In this document: in pieces, positions 26,269 through 34,709 of the stretch
Layout of the letters: each line of letters opens with the position of its first letter
Position numbering within the stretch: the first letter of the stretch is position 1
Assembly: GCF_003651245.1 (NCBI RefSeq)
Contig: NZ_RAPE01000002.1
Span: forward strand, 620,001 to 684,000
Source of the DNA: Roseovarius spongiae
GTDB taxonomy: Bacteria > Pseudomonadota > Alphaproteobacteria > Rhodobacterales > Rhodobacteraceae
Length of the DNA stretch: 64,000 nucleotides
Direction: 5' to 3'
The notes under the pieces: model-generated
Seen by the model: the letters and a program-made list of their open reading frames with translations, nothing else
Databases searched by the model: none
Told to the model about the DNA's origin: nothing
Made by a program: the position numbers and the translations under genes

Positions 26269-27290
26269 GCCCGGTTCCGTCCGATCAGCACGTCGATCAC
26301 CGCGCGCGCGTCCACCGTGCCGATGGGTGTGTCGTCCTCGTCCAGCACGCGGTGTGGGCGATCCGCCGCCTCGATCCGGTCCGCCACGTCCGCGACCCGG
26401 TCACTGGCGCGCAGATCGCCTGCATAGGGGCCGTCGCCGGCGCCCGGCGACATGACGCTGCGCAGGCTGAGCACCTTGCCGCGCGGAATGTGCTTGGTGA
26501 ACTCGGCCACGTAATCGGTCGCCGGGGTCATCACCAGTTCTTCGGGCGTTGCGGTCTGCACGATGCGCCCGTCCTTCATCACCGCGATCCGGTCCGCAAG
26601 GCGGATCGCCTCGTCGAAATCATGGGTGATGAAGACGATCGTCTTGTGCAGCAATCCCTGCAGGCGCAGGAATTCGTCCTGCATCTCGCGCCGGATCAGC
26701 GGGTCGAGCGCGCTGAACGGCTCGTCCAGGAACCAGATCTCCGGCTCCACCACGAGCGAGCGGGCGATCCCGACGCGCTGCTGTTGCCCGCCGGACAATT
26801 GACGGGGAAAGTAATCCTCGCGCCCCTTGAGGCCGACGGTCTCGATCATCTCTTGCGCGCGCGCCTCGCGCTCGCGCCGCGCCATGCCCTGCACGTCCAG
26901 CGGAAAGGCCACGTTCTGCAATACCGTGAGATGCGGCAGCAGGGCGAAGTTCTGGAACACCATGCCGATCTTCTTGCGGCGCAGCGCGATCAGGTCGCGC
27001 TCGGACATGGCGAGCAGATCCTCGCCGTCGAACGCGATCTCGCCGCCCGTGGGTTCGACCAGCCGCGACAGGCAGCGCACCAGCGTGGACTTGCCCGAAC
27101 CCGACAGGCCCATGATGACGAATATCTCGCCCTCGAGGATCTCGACATTCGCGGCCTGCACCGCGCCGATCATCCCGGCGTCGCGCAGGGTCTCGGGGGC
27201 GGGATCGGGGTGTTGTTCAAGAAATCTCTTCGCGTCCGGGCCGTAAAGTTTCCAGACGTTGCGGCAGACCATTTTCTGCGGACGATCCAT
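26265..27290 (-). CDS. ProV/OpuA-type glycine betaine ABC transporter ATPase
   Basis: A 341-residue ATPase of the quaternary amine transporter family. Walker A GLSGSGKST, Q-loop VFQNFALLPH, signature LSGGQQQRVGIA and Walker B IWFLDEPFSALDP are all present. The N-terminus carries the ProV-type pre-domain (VWKLYGPDAKRFL). The C-terminus has one CBS-like segment (about residues 285-338) where ProV has two, so osmotic or ionic gating through a CBS pair may be altered. The ATG at 27290 has GAGG upstream; a longer frame lacks similarity. Confidence 0.92.
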   Translation of the reverse strand: MDRPQKMVCRNVWKLYGPDAKRFLEQHPDPAPETLRDAGMIGAVQAANVEILEGEIFVIMGLSGSGKSTLVRCLSRLVEPTGGEIAFDGEDLLAMSERDLIALRRKKIGMVFQNFALLPHLTVLQNVAFPLDVQGMARREREARAQEMIETVGLKGREDYFPRQLSGGQQQRVGIARSLVVEPEIWFLDEPFSALDPLIRREMQDEFLRLQGLLHKTIVFITHDFDEAIRLADRIAVMKDGRIVQTATPEELVMTPATDYVAEFTKHIPRGKVLSLRSVMSPGAGDGPYAGDLRASDRVADVADRIEAADRPHRVLDEDDTPIGTVDARAVIDVLIGRNRA

Positions 27291-27383
27291 GAGCACCTCG
27301 GATTTGCCCGCGGGAATGAGGGGCGTGGCGTGTCGGGGAAAAGGGGACGGGGGCCGCAACCCCCGCCCAGTCCTCGGGAGAGG

Positions 27384-28325
27384 TCAGTTGATCCAGCCGT
27401 CGACCTTGTCGGCGTTCTCTTCCATCCAGCCGGCGGCGGCGTCCTCGATCGATTCGCCGTCAAGGTCCACCGCGGCGACAAGCGCGCCCATCTCGTCATT
27501 GCTGAGCGTGTAGTTGCGGATGATCTCGGCGGCGCCGGGCCACTTCTCCTCGACCCCGGCCCAGGCGACCTTCCAGATCGGCCCCGTCGGCTTGGCGCAG
27601 TCATAGGCCATGTCGGGGTTCGTTCCCCAGCTTGGGTCGTCGTAGCATTCCGGCGTGTAGGGCGGGAACTCCACGTAGCTGCCGTCGTATTTCACGGTCG
27701 ACCAGTGCGGAGAGTAGATCCACAGCACGATCGGCGCCTCGCGCTGGTAGGCCGATTCGAGCTCGGCGAAGAGCGCGGCGTCGGTGCCCGCGTGAACCAC
27801 TTCGAAATCGAGACCCAGCGATTCGACCCGCTCCTCGTCAAAGCCGCCCCAGGTGACCGGCCCGCCCAGGTAGCGGCCCAGCGGCGCGGTCTCGGACGTG
27901 GCGAATTCCTGCGCGCAATCGTTCAGCGCCTTCCAGTCCGGCAGGCCGGGGCAGCGTTCCTCCATGTAGGCGGGATACCACCATTCCTCGATCGCCTTCA
28001 TGCCTGACTCGCCAAGGTTGACGACATTGCCGGTGGCGGTCGCCTCGTCCATGGCCTCGCGGCCGGTGGTTTCCCAAATCTCGGTGGCGACATGCAGATC
28101 GCCGGTCTTGAGCCCGGCGAACTGCGCGATGTAGTCGGCCTGCACCAGCTCGACGTTGTAGCCGGCCTTCTTGAGGATCTCGCCCAGGATCGTGGTGTTG
28201 ACGATCTGGCCGGTCCAGTCATGCGTGGTGAGCCGGATCGGATCCTGGCTCTCGACCTCGGCAAGCGCCGGGGCGGCGAGGGTGAGGCCGAGCGCGAGCG
28301 CGGATGTGGCAGCAGTGTATTTCAC
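27384..28325 (-). CDS. Glycine betaine/choline-type ABC transporter substrate-binding protein
   Basis: Periplasmic binding protein of 313 residues (OpuAC/ProX-like fold). The N-terminal Sec signal peptide ends in the APALAE region. Several Trp and Tyr residues that could form an aromatic cage for a trimethylammonium group are present (for example EEWWYPAYMEE and LWIYSPHW). The start is a GTG at 28325 preceded by GGGAG. It is first in the operon and lies 93 bases from the ATPase gene. The ligand is inferred to be a methylated amine. Confidence 0.9.
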   Translation of the reverse strand: MKYTAATSALALGLTLAAPALAEVESQDPIRLTTHDWTGQIVNTTILGEILKKAGYNVELVQADYIAQFAGLKTGDLHVATEIWETTGREAMDEATATGNVVNLGESGMKAIEEWWYPAYMEERCPGLPDWKALNDCAQEFATSETAPLGRYLGGPVTWGGFDEERVESLGLDFEVVHAGTDAALFAELESAYQREAPIVLWIYSPHWSTVKYDGSYVEFPPYTPECYDDPSWGTNPDMAYDCAKPTGPIWKVAWAGVEEKWPGAAEIIRNYTLSNDEMGALVAAVDLDGESIEDAAAGWMEENADKVDGWIN

Positions 28326-28409
28326 GGAAAAACTCCCTTGTCTGGTTCGGGGACCGGTTGGTCCGGGCCTCGTTTCTGCGGTGTCTTGCAGGGATTGAAC
28401 CGCAGAAAA

Positions 28410-28444
28410 CAACATATTGCAACGATTTTTGAGGTTTTATGTTG
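28410..28444. promoter_or_regulatory. Inverted half-sites CAACAT...ATGTTG in the transporter/DeoR divergent region
   Basis: CAACAT (28410-28415) and ATGTTG (28439-28444) are inverted with a 23-base gap, in the intergenic region between the binding-protein gene and the DeoR-type gene. The context AAAACAACATATT resembles that of the 33517-33531 site. Likely operator of the DeoR-type regulator, by analogy with GlpR-like ATGTTC half-sites. Confidence 0.5.
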
Positions 28445-28540
28445 GATTTTCCGGCGGCGCCTGTAATATCCGGCTTGTCTCCCGCACCGCAGTTTGCGAT
28501 CCGGAAGCGATTTCGCAACTCGGCGAGGACCGACGCCCGC

Positions 28541-29317
28541 ATGGACGCCCTACATCTGAACCACCGCCAGCAGGAAATCCTCGACGCGCTGCGCCGCGCG
28601 GGGGGATCGCTGCGGGTGCACCGGCTCGCGGCGGAACTGAACGTCAGCGAGGAAACCGTGCGCCGCAATCTCAAGCGGCTGGCCGACAGCGGGCAGGTCG
28701 AAAAGATGCATGGCGGCGCGCGGCTGGCCGAGGCGGGGGACGATGGCGATTTCCAGCATCGCCTGCGCCGCAATCCCGACGCCAAGCAGATCGTCGCGCG
28801 CCACGTGGCCGCGCAGCTGCCCGATGGCGCCTCGCTGTTCCTAGACGTGGGCAGCACCACGTCCTACATCGCCGACGCGCTGCGCGATCACAGCGATCTG
28901 CTGGTGGTCACCAACTCGGTCTCGGTCGCCTACAAGCTGGCGACGCGGGGCGGCAACCAGGTTTACATGGCCGGCGGCGCGCTGCGCGCGCATGACGGCG
29001 GCGCCTTCGGCGCAGAGGCGCTGGCGTTCGCCGACAATTTCAAGACCGACCTCGCCGTGCTGTCCACCGCCGGGATCACCGCCGCGGACGGCTTCCTGCT
29101 GTTCGATCTCGAAGAGGCGAATTTCTCGCGCGCGATCCTCAAGAATGCGCAGCGCCGCTGGGTGGCCGCCGATTCCACCAAGTTCGGGCGCGCAGCCCCC
29201 ATCGCGCTGTGCGACCCGTCGCTGATCGACGTGCTGATGACCGACGCCGCGCCGCCCGACCCGCTTGCCGAAGCGGCGGCGCGCTGGGGGGTCGAGGTGC
29301 AGGTGGCCCGCACATGA
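28541..29317 (+). CDS. DeoR/GlpR family transcriptional regulator
   Basis: A 258-residue repressor-type protein. The N-terminal winged helix-turn-helix is seen as HRQQEILDALRRAG followed by ELNVSEETVRRNLKRL and the MHGGARL element typical of DeoR proteins. The C-terminal sensor domain includes DVGSTTSYIADAL, the phosphorylated-ligand site of the family. DeoR proteins usually sense a phosphorylated intermediate, which fits the two kinases nearby. The ATG at 28541 gives the family N-terminus; an ATG at 28439 would overlap the operator. Its stop overlaps the next gene's start. Confidence 0.88.
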   Translation: MDALHLNHRQQEILDALRRAGGSLRVHRLAAELNVSEETVRRNLKRLADSGQVEKMHGGARLAEAGDDGDFQHRLRRNPDAKQIVARHVAAQLPDGASLFLDVGSTTSYIADALRDHSDLLVVTNSVSVAYKLATRGGNQVYMAGGALRAHDGGAFGAEALAFADNFKTDLAVLSTAGITAADGFLLFDLEEANFSRAILKNAQRRWVAADSTKFGRAAPIALCDPSLIDVLMTDAAPPDPLAEAAARWGVEVQVART

Positions 29318-30090
29318 ACGACCTTGCGAACATCGCCGCCATCGCCGCGCGCATCGCCAAGGACGCGGGCGCCGTGCCGATGCGCCATTTCCGGCAGGGC
29401 GGGCTCGGGATCGAGCTCAAGGGCGACCAGAGCCCGGTGACCGTCGCCGACCGCGCCACCGAAAAGGCGATCCGCGCCGCGCTTGCGCAGGCCTTCCCCG
29501 ATCACGGCGTCTTCGGCGAAGAGTTCGGCGTCAGCGGTTCGCTCGACGGGCCGGCCTGGATCATCGACCCGATCGACGGCACGCGGTTCTTCCTCTCGGG
29601 TTATCCGGGATTCGGCATGTTGCTGGGGCATCTGCAATCGGGCGCGCCGCAGGTGGGCGTGGCGCACATGCCCGCGCTGGGCGAAACCTACGTCGGCGCG
29701 CGCGGGCAGGGGGCGACGCTGAACGGCGCGCCGATCCGCGCGCGCGCCACCACGCGACTGGACGAGGCGGTGGTCTTCGTCAACGAGGCCGAGCGCCTGT
29801 TCGCGGACGACCCGGCCCGCTTTGCCCGGCTCTGCGCCATCGGGCATACGCGGCGCATGTCCTATGACTGCTACCCGCACGCGCTGGTCGCGGCGGGGCA
29901 GGTGGACGCGGTGACCGACATCGGGCTCGAGGCTTATGATTTCCTCCCCCTCGCGCCGCTGATCGAGGCGGCGGGCGGGGTGATGACCGACTGGGACGGT
30001 CAGCCGCTCGGCCTTGGCTCGGATGGGCGGGTGGTGACGGCCTGCACGCCCGAGATCCACGCGGCGGTGCTCGAGGTGCTGGCGGGGTAG
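29314..30090 (+). CDS. Inositol monophosphatase / HisN-like phosphatase
   Basis: Mg2+-dependent phosphatase of the IMPase family, 258 residues. Metal-binding motifs are visible as FGEE (residues 67-70), DPIDGT (85-90) and the C-terminal EAYDFLPLAPLIEAAGG. The pattern is nearest to histidinol-phosphatase (HisN)-type members rather than SuhB, but this is a judgement from motifs. It is translationally coupled to the DeoR regulator (ATGA). In this cluster it could remove the phosphate added by one of the two kinases. Confidence 0.87.
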   Translation: MNDLANIAAIAARIAKDAGAVPMRHFRQGGLGIELKGDQSPVTVADRATEKAIRAALAQAFPDHGVFGEEFGVSGSLDGPAWIIDPIDGTRFFLSGYPGFGMLLGHLQSGAPQVGVAHMPALGETYVGARGQGATLNGAPIRARATTRLDEAVVFVNEAERLFADDPARFARLCAIGHTRRMSYDCYPHALVAAGQVDAVTDIGLEAYDFLPLAPLIEAAGGVMTDWDGQPLGLGSDGRVVTACTPEIHAAVLEVLAG

Positions 30091-30104
30091 GGCCTTGCCG
30101 TGCC

Positions 30105-31034
30105 TTACCCTTCGCGCACCGCCGCCACATGCCCCGCGAAGGCCGGGTCTTGCATCAGCGCCTTGCAGCGGTCGAACCGCCCCGTGGCGTAGGCCCAGAA
30201 ATCCTCGGCCGGGTTGCCGTCGGCGTGCTGGATCAGCCCCCAAAGGGTCCAGAGCAGATCGCACATCGCCTTGTAGATCACGACGCGGCCATGCTGCGCC
30301 GCCGTCGGGTCGCCCCCGAAATAGGCGCGCATCAGCTCCATGTCCTGCGCATCCGTCAGCCCCGCCTCGACCGACAGATCGCCCACGTCCCAGAGGGGAT
30401 CGTTCATGCCGGAATATTCCCAGTCGACGATCCACATCTTGTCGCCATCGTCGAGGAAGTTCTCGCAAAGCGGATCGCAATGGCAGGGGGCGAGCGGCGC
30501 GGGGTTCGCGGCCAGCGCCTCCTTCACCGGCTCGGCGGCGGCGACGACGTCGTGATAGCCGTCCGGCAGGCTCACGTCCTTGGTCCCGAGAATGCGCAGG
30601 TAATCCTCGATCATCGCGAACAACTCGAAGCGGAACCGGAATTCTTCGCCCGAGCGGTGCAGCCGCGCCAGCGCGCCGCCGGCGCGCGCCGGCGCGCCCG
30701 CCCGCGTGCCGAAATTCTCGGGCGTCATCGTGGTGACGCCCTCGATCGCCTCGCTTATCATCACGCCGCTTGGCGGGTCGACCCAGAGCAGCCGGGCCGA
30801 GACGCCCGCGCGCCAGGCGGCCTCGGCGTTATGCGCCTCCACGGCGCGATCGATGTAATCCTCGGTGCCGGGGCCCGGGATGCGCACGATGACCGACTGC
30901 CCGTTCACGTCCACTTGGTGCACGAGGTTGGTCAGCCCGCCCAGCCGGGTGAGGGTGCAATCGGCGGCGCTCACGTCCTCGAACCCCGGCGCGTTGCGCA
31001 GGGCGGCGATGACGGTTTCGGTGTGATCGGACAT
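30105..31034 (-). CDS. Choline/aminoglycoside-kinase-like phosphotransferase (copy 2)
   Basis: A 309-residue small-molecule kinase of the choline kinase/LicA fold. The catalytic loop is CHCDPLCENFL and the metal segment IVDWEYSGMND, the latter a common choline/ethanolamine kinase pattern. It is only loosely similar to copy 1 outside the motifs, so the two copies may use different substrates. A GAAGGAGAT ribosome site precedes the ATG. It lies ten bases downstream of the second DMGDH-like gene, so the pair is co-transcribed. Confidence 0.87.
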   Translation of the reverse strand: MSDHTETVIAALRNAPGFEDVSAADCTLTRLGGLTNLVHQVDVNGQSVIVRIPGPGTEDYIDRAVEAHNAEAAWRAGVSARLLWVDPPSGVMISEAIEGVTTMTPENFGTRAGAPARAGGALARLHRSGEEFRFRFELFAMIEDYLRILGTKDVSLPDGYHDVVAAAEPVKEALAANPAPLAPCHCDPLCENFLDDGDKMWIVDWEYSGMNDPLWDVGDLSVEAGLTDAQDMELMRAYFGGDPTAAQHGRVVIYKAMCDLLWTLWGLIQHADGNPAEDFWAYATGRFDRCKALMQDPAFAGHVAAVREG

Positions 31035-31044
31035 GGGATCTCCT

Positions 31045-33459
31045 TCAGGCTTTGAGGCGGGCGTTTTCGGGATCATAAAGCGGCGCGTCGGCGCGGGTGA
31101 CGGCGTGGCGCTGGCCGAACACCTCGACCTCGAAGGCGTCCCGGTTCCAATGGGCGCGCGGCAGGTAGCCGTGCAGGATCATCCGCCCCACGCTGTGGCC
31201 AAAGGCGGCGGAGGTCACCAGCGACACCACCTCGCCATCGGCAAGCAGCGTCTCGCCGCCGTAAAGCGGCAGCTTGTCGGCGCAGGTAAAGGTGCAGAGC
31301 CGCCGGTCAGGCCCGTTCTCCTTCTGCGCGGCCAGCGCGTCGCGCCCGATGAAGTCGCCCCCCGATTTCAGGTGCACGCGAAAGCCGACTCCCGCCTCCA
31401 CGGGCGTGTAATCGGGCGAGATGTCGCCGGACCAGTAGAGATAGCCCTTTTCCATGCGCAAGCTGTCGATGGCGCGGTAGCCCACGTCGCTCAGATCTCC
31501 CGCGGCGCGCAGCCGCTCCATCACGTAGGCGCCCCATTCGGTCGGGATGTGCAGCTCCCAGCCGAGTTCTCCCACGAAACCGATGCGAACGGCCCGCACC
31601 GGGGCGGCGCCGATGGTGATTTCCCGGGCGGTGGCAAAGGGGAAGGCGGCGTTGCTCATGTCCTCTTCGGTGACCGAGAAGAGAATCTCGCGCGCCTTTG
31701 GCCCGCAGATGTTGAGCACGGCGCGCGCCGATGTGACCTCGATCAGCTGCACCGCGCCGCCCAAGGGCAGGTGGCGGCGGACCCAGTCGGAATCATGCAC
31801 GCCGAACCCCGCGCCGGTCACGATGTAGAAATGCTCCTCTCCCAGCCGGGTGATGGTGAGATCGGATTCGATCCCGCCCGAATCGTTGCAAAGCTGCGCG
31901 TAAATGACGCTGCCCACCGGCTTGTCCATGTTGCACGCGGCAAGCCGTTGCAGCGTCTCCAGCGTGCCCGGTCCCATCATCTCGAACTTGGCGAAGCTGG
32001 TCTGGTCGATCAGCGCCGCGCCCTCGCGCACCGCGCGGTGTTCGCGCGCGGCGAACTCGTGCCAGCCGGGATCAAGGAAATCGAGCCGGTCCACCGGCTC
32101 GACCCCTTCGGGCGCGAACCAGAGCGGACGCTCCCAGCCGTTCTTCGATCCCATGACCGCCCCGCGCGCGATCAGCGCGTCATGGAACGGCGAGCGGCGC
32201 AGCCCGCGCGCGGTTTCCGCCTCCGCGCCGGGATAGCGCATCTTGTAGTGATGCGCGTAGTGCTCCACCGCGCGGGGATACATGAAGGCGCGCGCGCCGT
32301 GATGCGGCGAGAAGCGCCGCACATCCAGCGGCCAGAGGTCGAGGCTAGGCCGTCCCTCGGTGATCCACTCCGCGATCATCTCGCCCGCGCCGCCGCCGGC
32401 GGCGATGCCGTAGAGGAACCCGGTCGCCATCATCAGGTTGTCGAATCCCGGCGCCCAGCCCATGACGAAATCGCCATCCGCCGAGTAGGGAATCGGGCCA
32501 TTGATGACCTGCCTTATGCCGACCTCGTTGACGACCGGCGTGACCTGCCCGGCAAGCTCCGCGAGCGGCGCGAAACGTTCGATATTGTCGGGCAGAAGCT
32601 GGCGGACGAACCGTCCGGGAATGCCGTGCGAACCGAACGGTTCGGTGTTCTCCTCGTAACCGCCGATCACCATCCGCCCGCCCGCGTCGGGCTTGTAATA
32701 GACCAGTCGCTCGGGATCGCGCAGGGTGGGCAGGCCCTTGACCAGTTCGGTGTCGGGCAGCGGCTCGGTCACGATATATTGGTGCTCGACCGCGCAGGCG
32801 GGCACGCGCAGCCCCAGCTTCGCGCCGATCTCGCGGCTCCACATGCCGGTGGCGAGAATGACGTTTTGCGCCTCGTAGGCGCCCTCGCTGGTCTCAACCT
32901 CGGTGATCCGGCCCCCGGTGACGTCGAAATCCGTCACCTCCACGCCTTGGCGGATATCGGCGCCATGCAGCCGCGCGCCCGCCGCGATCGCCATGCAGAG
33001 CCCCGCCGGGTCCACATGCCCGTCCGAGGGGATGAAGGCCGCGCCTTCGATCCCGCTCTCGTCGATATAGGGGAATAGATCCTTCGCCTCGCCGGGGGTA
33101 ATCATGCGCATCTCGAGGTCGAAGCTCTGCGCCATCGTGGTCAACCGCTGCGCTTCGAGCATCCGCTCCCGGGTGGCCGCAAGGCGCAGGGACCCGACCT
33201 TCTTCCAGTCGAACGCCATCCCGGTTTCGGCCTCGAGCGCATCGTAGAGCGCGACCGATCGTTTCAGCATCCGCGTCGTGTTGCGGGACGAGCGCAACTG
33301 CCCCACCAGCCCGGCGGCGTGCCACGTCGCCCCCTCGGTCAGCGCCGCGCGCTCGAGCAGCACGACGTCCTTCTCGCCCCGCTTCGCGAGGTGATAGGCG
33401 ACCGCGCAACCGATGATCCCGCCGCCGATGATGAGATGTTTCGCCGAAAACTGCGCCAT
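31045..33459 (-). CDS. DMGDH-like FAD-dependent oxidoreductase with GcvT fold (copy 2)
   Basis: An 804-residue paralogue of the 814-residue enzyme. The FAD fold is IGGGIIGCAVAYH (residues 11-23), and H47 in TEGATWHAAGL is the expected covalent-flavin histidine. The C-terminal half has the tetrahydrofolate-binding GcvT fold. Expected chemistry is oxidative demethylation or cleavage of an N-methylated amine (dimethylglycine/sarcosine type). It is the first gene after the divergent promoter with the GlxA-type regulator and is followed closely by kinase copy 2. Confidence 0.88.
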   Translation of the reverse strand: MAQFSAKHLIIGGGIIGCAVAYHLAKRGEKDVVLLERAALTEGATWHAAGLVGQLRSSRNTTRMLKRSVALYDALEAETGMAFDWKKVGSLRLAATRERMLEAQRLTTMAQSFDLEMRMITPGEAKDLFPYIDESGIEGAAFIPSDGHVDPAGLCMAIAAGARLHGADIRQGVEVTDFDVTGGRITEVETSEGAYEAQNVILATGMWSREIGAKLGLRVPACAVEHQYIVTEPLPDTELVKGLPTLRDPERLVYYKPDAGGRMVIGGYEENTEPFGSHGIPGRFVRQLLPDNIERFAPLAELAGQVTPVVNEVGIRQVINGPIPYSADGDFVMGWAPGFDNLMMATGFLYGIAAGGGAGEMIAEWITEGRPSLDLWPLDVRRFSPHHGARAFMYPRAVEHYAHHYKMRYPGAEAETARGLRRSPFHDALIARGAVMGSKNGWERPLWFAPEGVEPVDRLDFLDPGWHEFAAREHRAVREGAALIDQTSFAKFEMMGPGTLETLQRLAACNMDKPVGSVIYAQLCNDSGGIESDLTITRLGEEHFYIVTGAGFGVHDSDWVRRHLPLGGAVQLIEVTSARAVLNICGPKAREILFSVTEEDMSNAAFPFATAREITIGAAPVRAVRIGFVGELGWELHIPTEWGAYVMERLRAAGDLSDVGYRAIDSLRMEKGYLYWSGDISPDYTPVEAGVGFRVHLKSGGDFIGRDALAAQKENGPDRRLCTFTCADKLPLYGGETLLADGEVVSLVTSAAFGHSVGRMILHGYLPRAHWNRDAFEVEVFGQRHAVTRADAPLYDPENARLKA

Positions 33460-33516
33460 GAACCCGCTCCCCGCCCGGTGTCTTGACGGAAAACGTCGCA
33501 TATACCGGGCAAAAAG

Positions 33517-33531
33517 CAACATATAATGTTG
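33517..33531. promoter_or_regulatory. Palindromic operator CAACAT-ATA-ATGTTG
   Basis: CAACATATAATGTTG has perfect 6-base arms around a 3-base centre, with imperfect symmetry reaching further out (CAAAAAG and ACTTTTG). It lies between the second DMGDH-like gene and the GlxA-type regulator gene. The same half-sites occur upstream of the ABC transporter, so a shared regulator is likely. Confidence 0.55.
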
Positions 33532-33643
33532 ACTTTTGTTGTTTTCCGGCCGGCGCACGCGGCCTATGGGCGCGCAGAGGATGGCGTGATAAAGCGTGTC
33601 TCGAACCGCCTCGGGTTTCAGCCGCACGGAAAAGGGAACATCG

Positions 33644-34645
33644 GTGACGCAGTCGGACTATGTGCCGCGGGGATCGGCCCGCTTTGCGTTGCCGCGCGCC
33701 GCCGCGCCCCGGGCCTTCGACTTCGTGTTGCTGCCCAAGCTGACGATGCTGGCGCTCAGCGCCGCGATCGAACCGCTGCGGGTCGCCAACCAGATATCGC
33801 AGCAGGAACTTTATCACTGGCGCACCATGACGCCGGACGGAGCGCCGGTGCGCTGCTCCAACAACCTGTCGCTGGTGCCCGACGGCCCGCTGACGACGCC
33901 CGAACGCGGCAGCCGGGTCTTCCTGTGCTCGGGGGTGGAGCCGGCCGAGACGCTCGATCCGCGCGTGGTGCACTGGAGCGCGCGGCACGCGGCGCATGGC
34001 GCGCGGGTGGGCGCGATCTGCACCGGCGCCTTCACGCTGGCGCGCGCGGGGCTGCTGGGCGGGCGACGCTTCACGCTTCACTGGGAGAACCAGCCGGCCT
34101 TCATGGAGATATTCCCTGACCTGCTGCCGACCCCCAACCTCTACGAGATCGACGGCGAATTGATGACGGCGGCGGGCGGGAGCGCCTCGACCGACCTCAT
34201 GCTGAACGTGATCGAATCCGATTTCGGGCATGAATTCGCGCAGGTCGTGTCGGACATGTGCCTGCACGGGCGCAGCCACTCCGAACACGCGCCGCAGAAG
34301 ACCGCGCAATCGGCGATCCTGGGCAGCCGCAATCGGCACCTGATTGCGGCGATCCGGCTGATGCAGGCCAATCTCGAGGAACCGCGGACCGTGGCCGAGA
34401 TCGCGGCCGAGATCGGCATCTCGCGCCGTCAGCTCGAACGCAGTTTCGCCGACCATGCGGGCCAGAGCCCGCGCCAGTATTACGCCGACCTGCGTCTCGC
34501 GAGGGCCTATGCGCTGCTGTCCGAGACCGACCTGCCCATCGCCGAGATCGCGGCCGCGACCGGCTTCGGCGGCGCCTCGGCCTTTGCCCGCACGTTCAGG
34601 GCCAAGTTCGACATCTCGCCGGGCAAGTTCCGCAAGCGGTGGTGA
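33644..34645 (+). CDS. GlxA/GbdR-type AraC family transcriptional regulator
   Basis: A 333-residue activator-type protein with an N-terminal DJ-1/PfpI amidotransferase-like sensor domain (about residues 20-190, with GAICTGAFTLARAGLL) and a C-terminal double helix-turn-helix AraC domain (about residues 225-330, with AEIGISRRQLERSF and PIAEIAAATGFGGASAFARTF). This architecture is that of GbdR, SouR, CdhR and ArgR, which regulate betaine, sarcosine, carnitine and arginine use. Its place next to the DMGDH genes supports a methylated-amine signal, but the polyamine-type operon on its other side is a second candidate target. The start is taken as the GTG at 33644 (AAGGGA upstream); GTG 33596 is possible. 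Confidence 0.87.
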   Translation: MTQSDYVPRGSARFALPRAAAPRAFDFVLLPKLTMLALSAAIEPLRVANQISQQELYHWRTMTPDGAPVRCSNNLSLVPDGPLTTPERGSRVFLCSGVEPAETLDPRVVHWSARHAAHGARVGAICTGAFTLARAGLLGGRRFTLHWENQPAFMEIFPDLLPTPNLYEIDGELMTAAGGSASTDLMLNVIESDFGHEFAQVVSDMCLHGRSHSEHAPQKTAQSAILGSRNRHLIAAIRLMQANLEEPRTVAEIAAEIGISRRQLERSFADHAGQSPRQYYADLRLARAYALLSETDLPIAEIAAATGFGGASAFARTFRAKFDISPGKFRKRW

Positions 34646-34709
34646 GGAGGCGAGGCTCTTCGCAAGACCATGGCGATACTCGCCAGGAAAATTGCCCGTC
34701 CCGCGCAAG

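Noticed and set aside
20937..33459. Glycine riboswitch upstream of the GcvT-like enzymes
   Set aside because: Both genes follow coding sequence or short promoter regions with no room for, or resemblance to, the tandem glycine aptamer.
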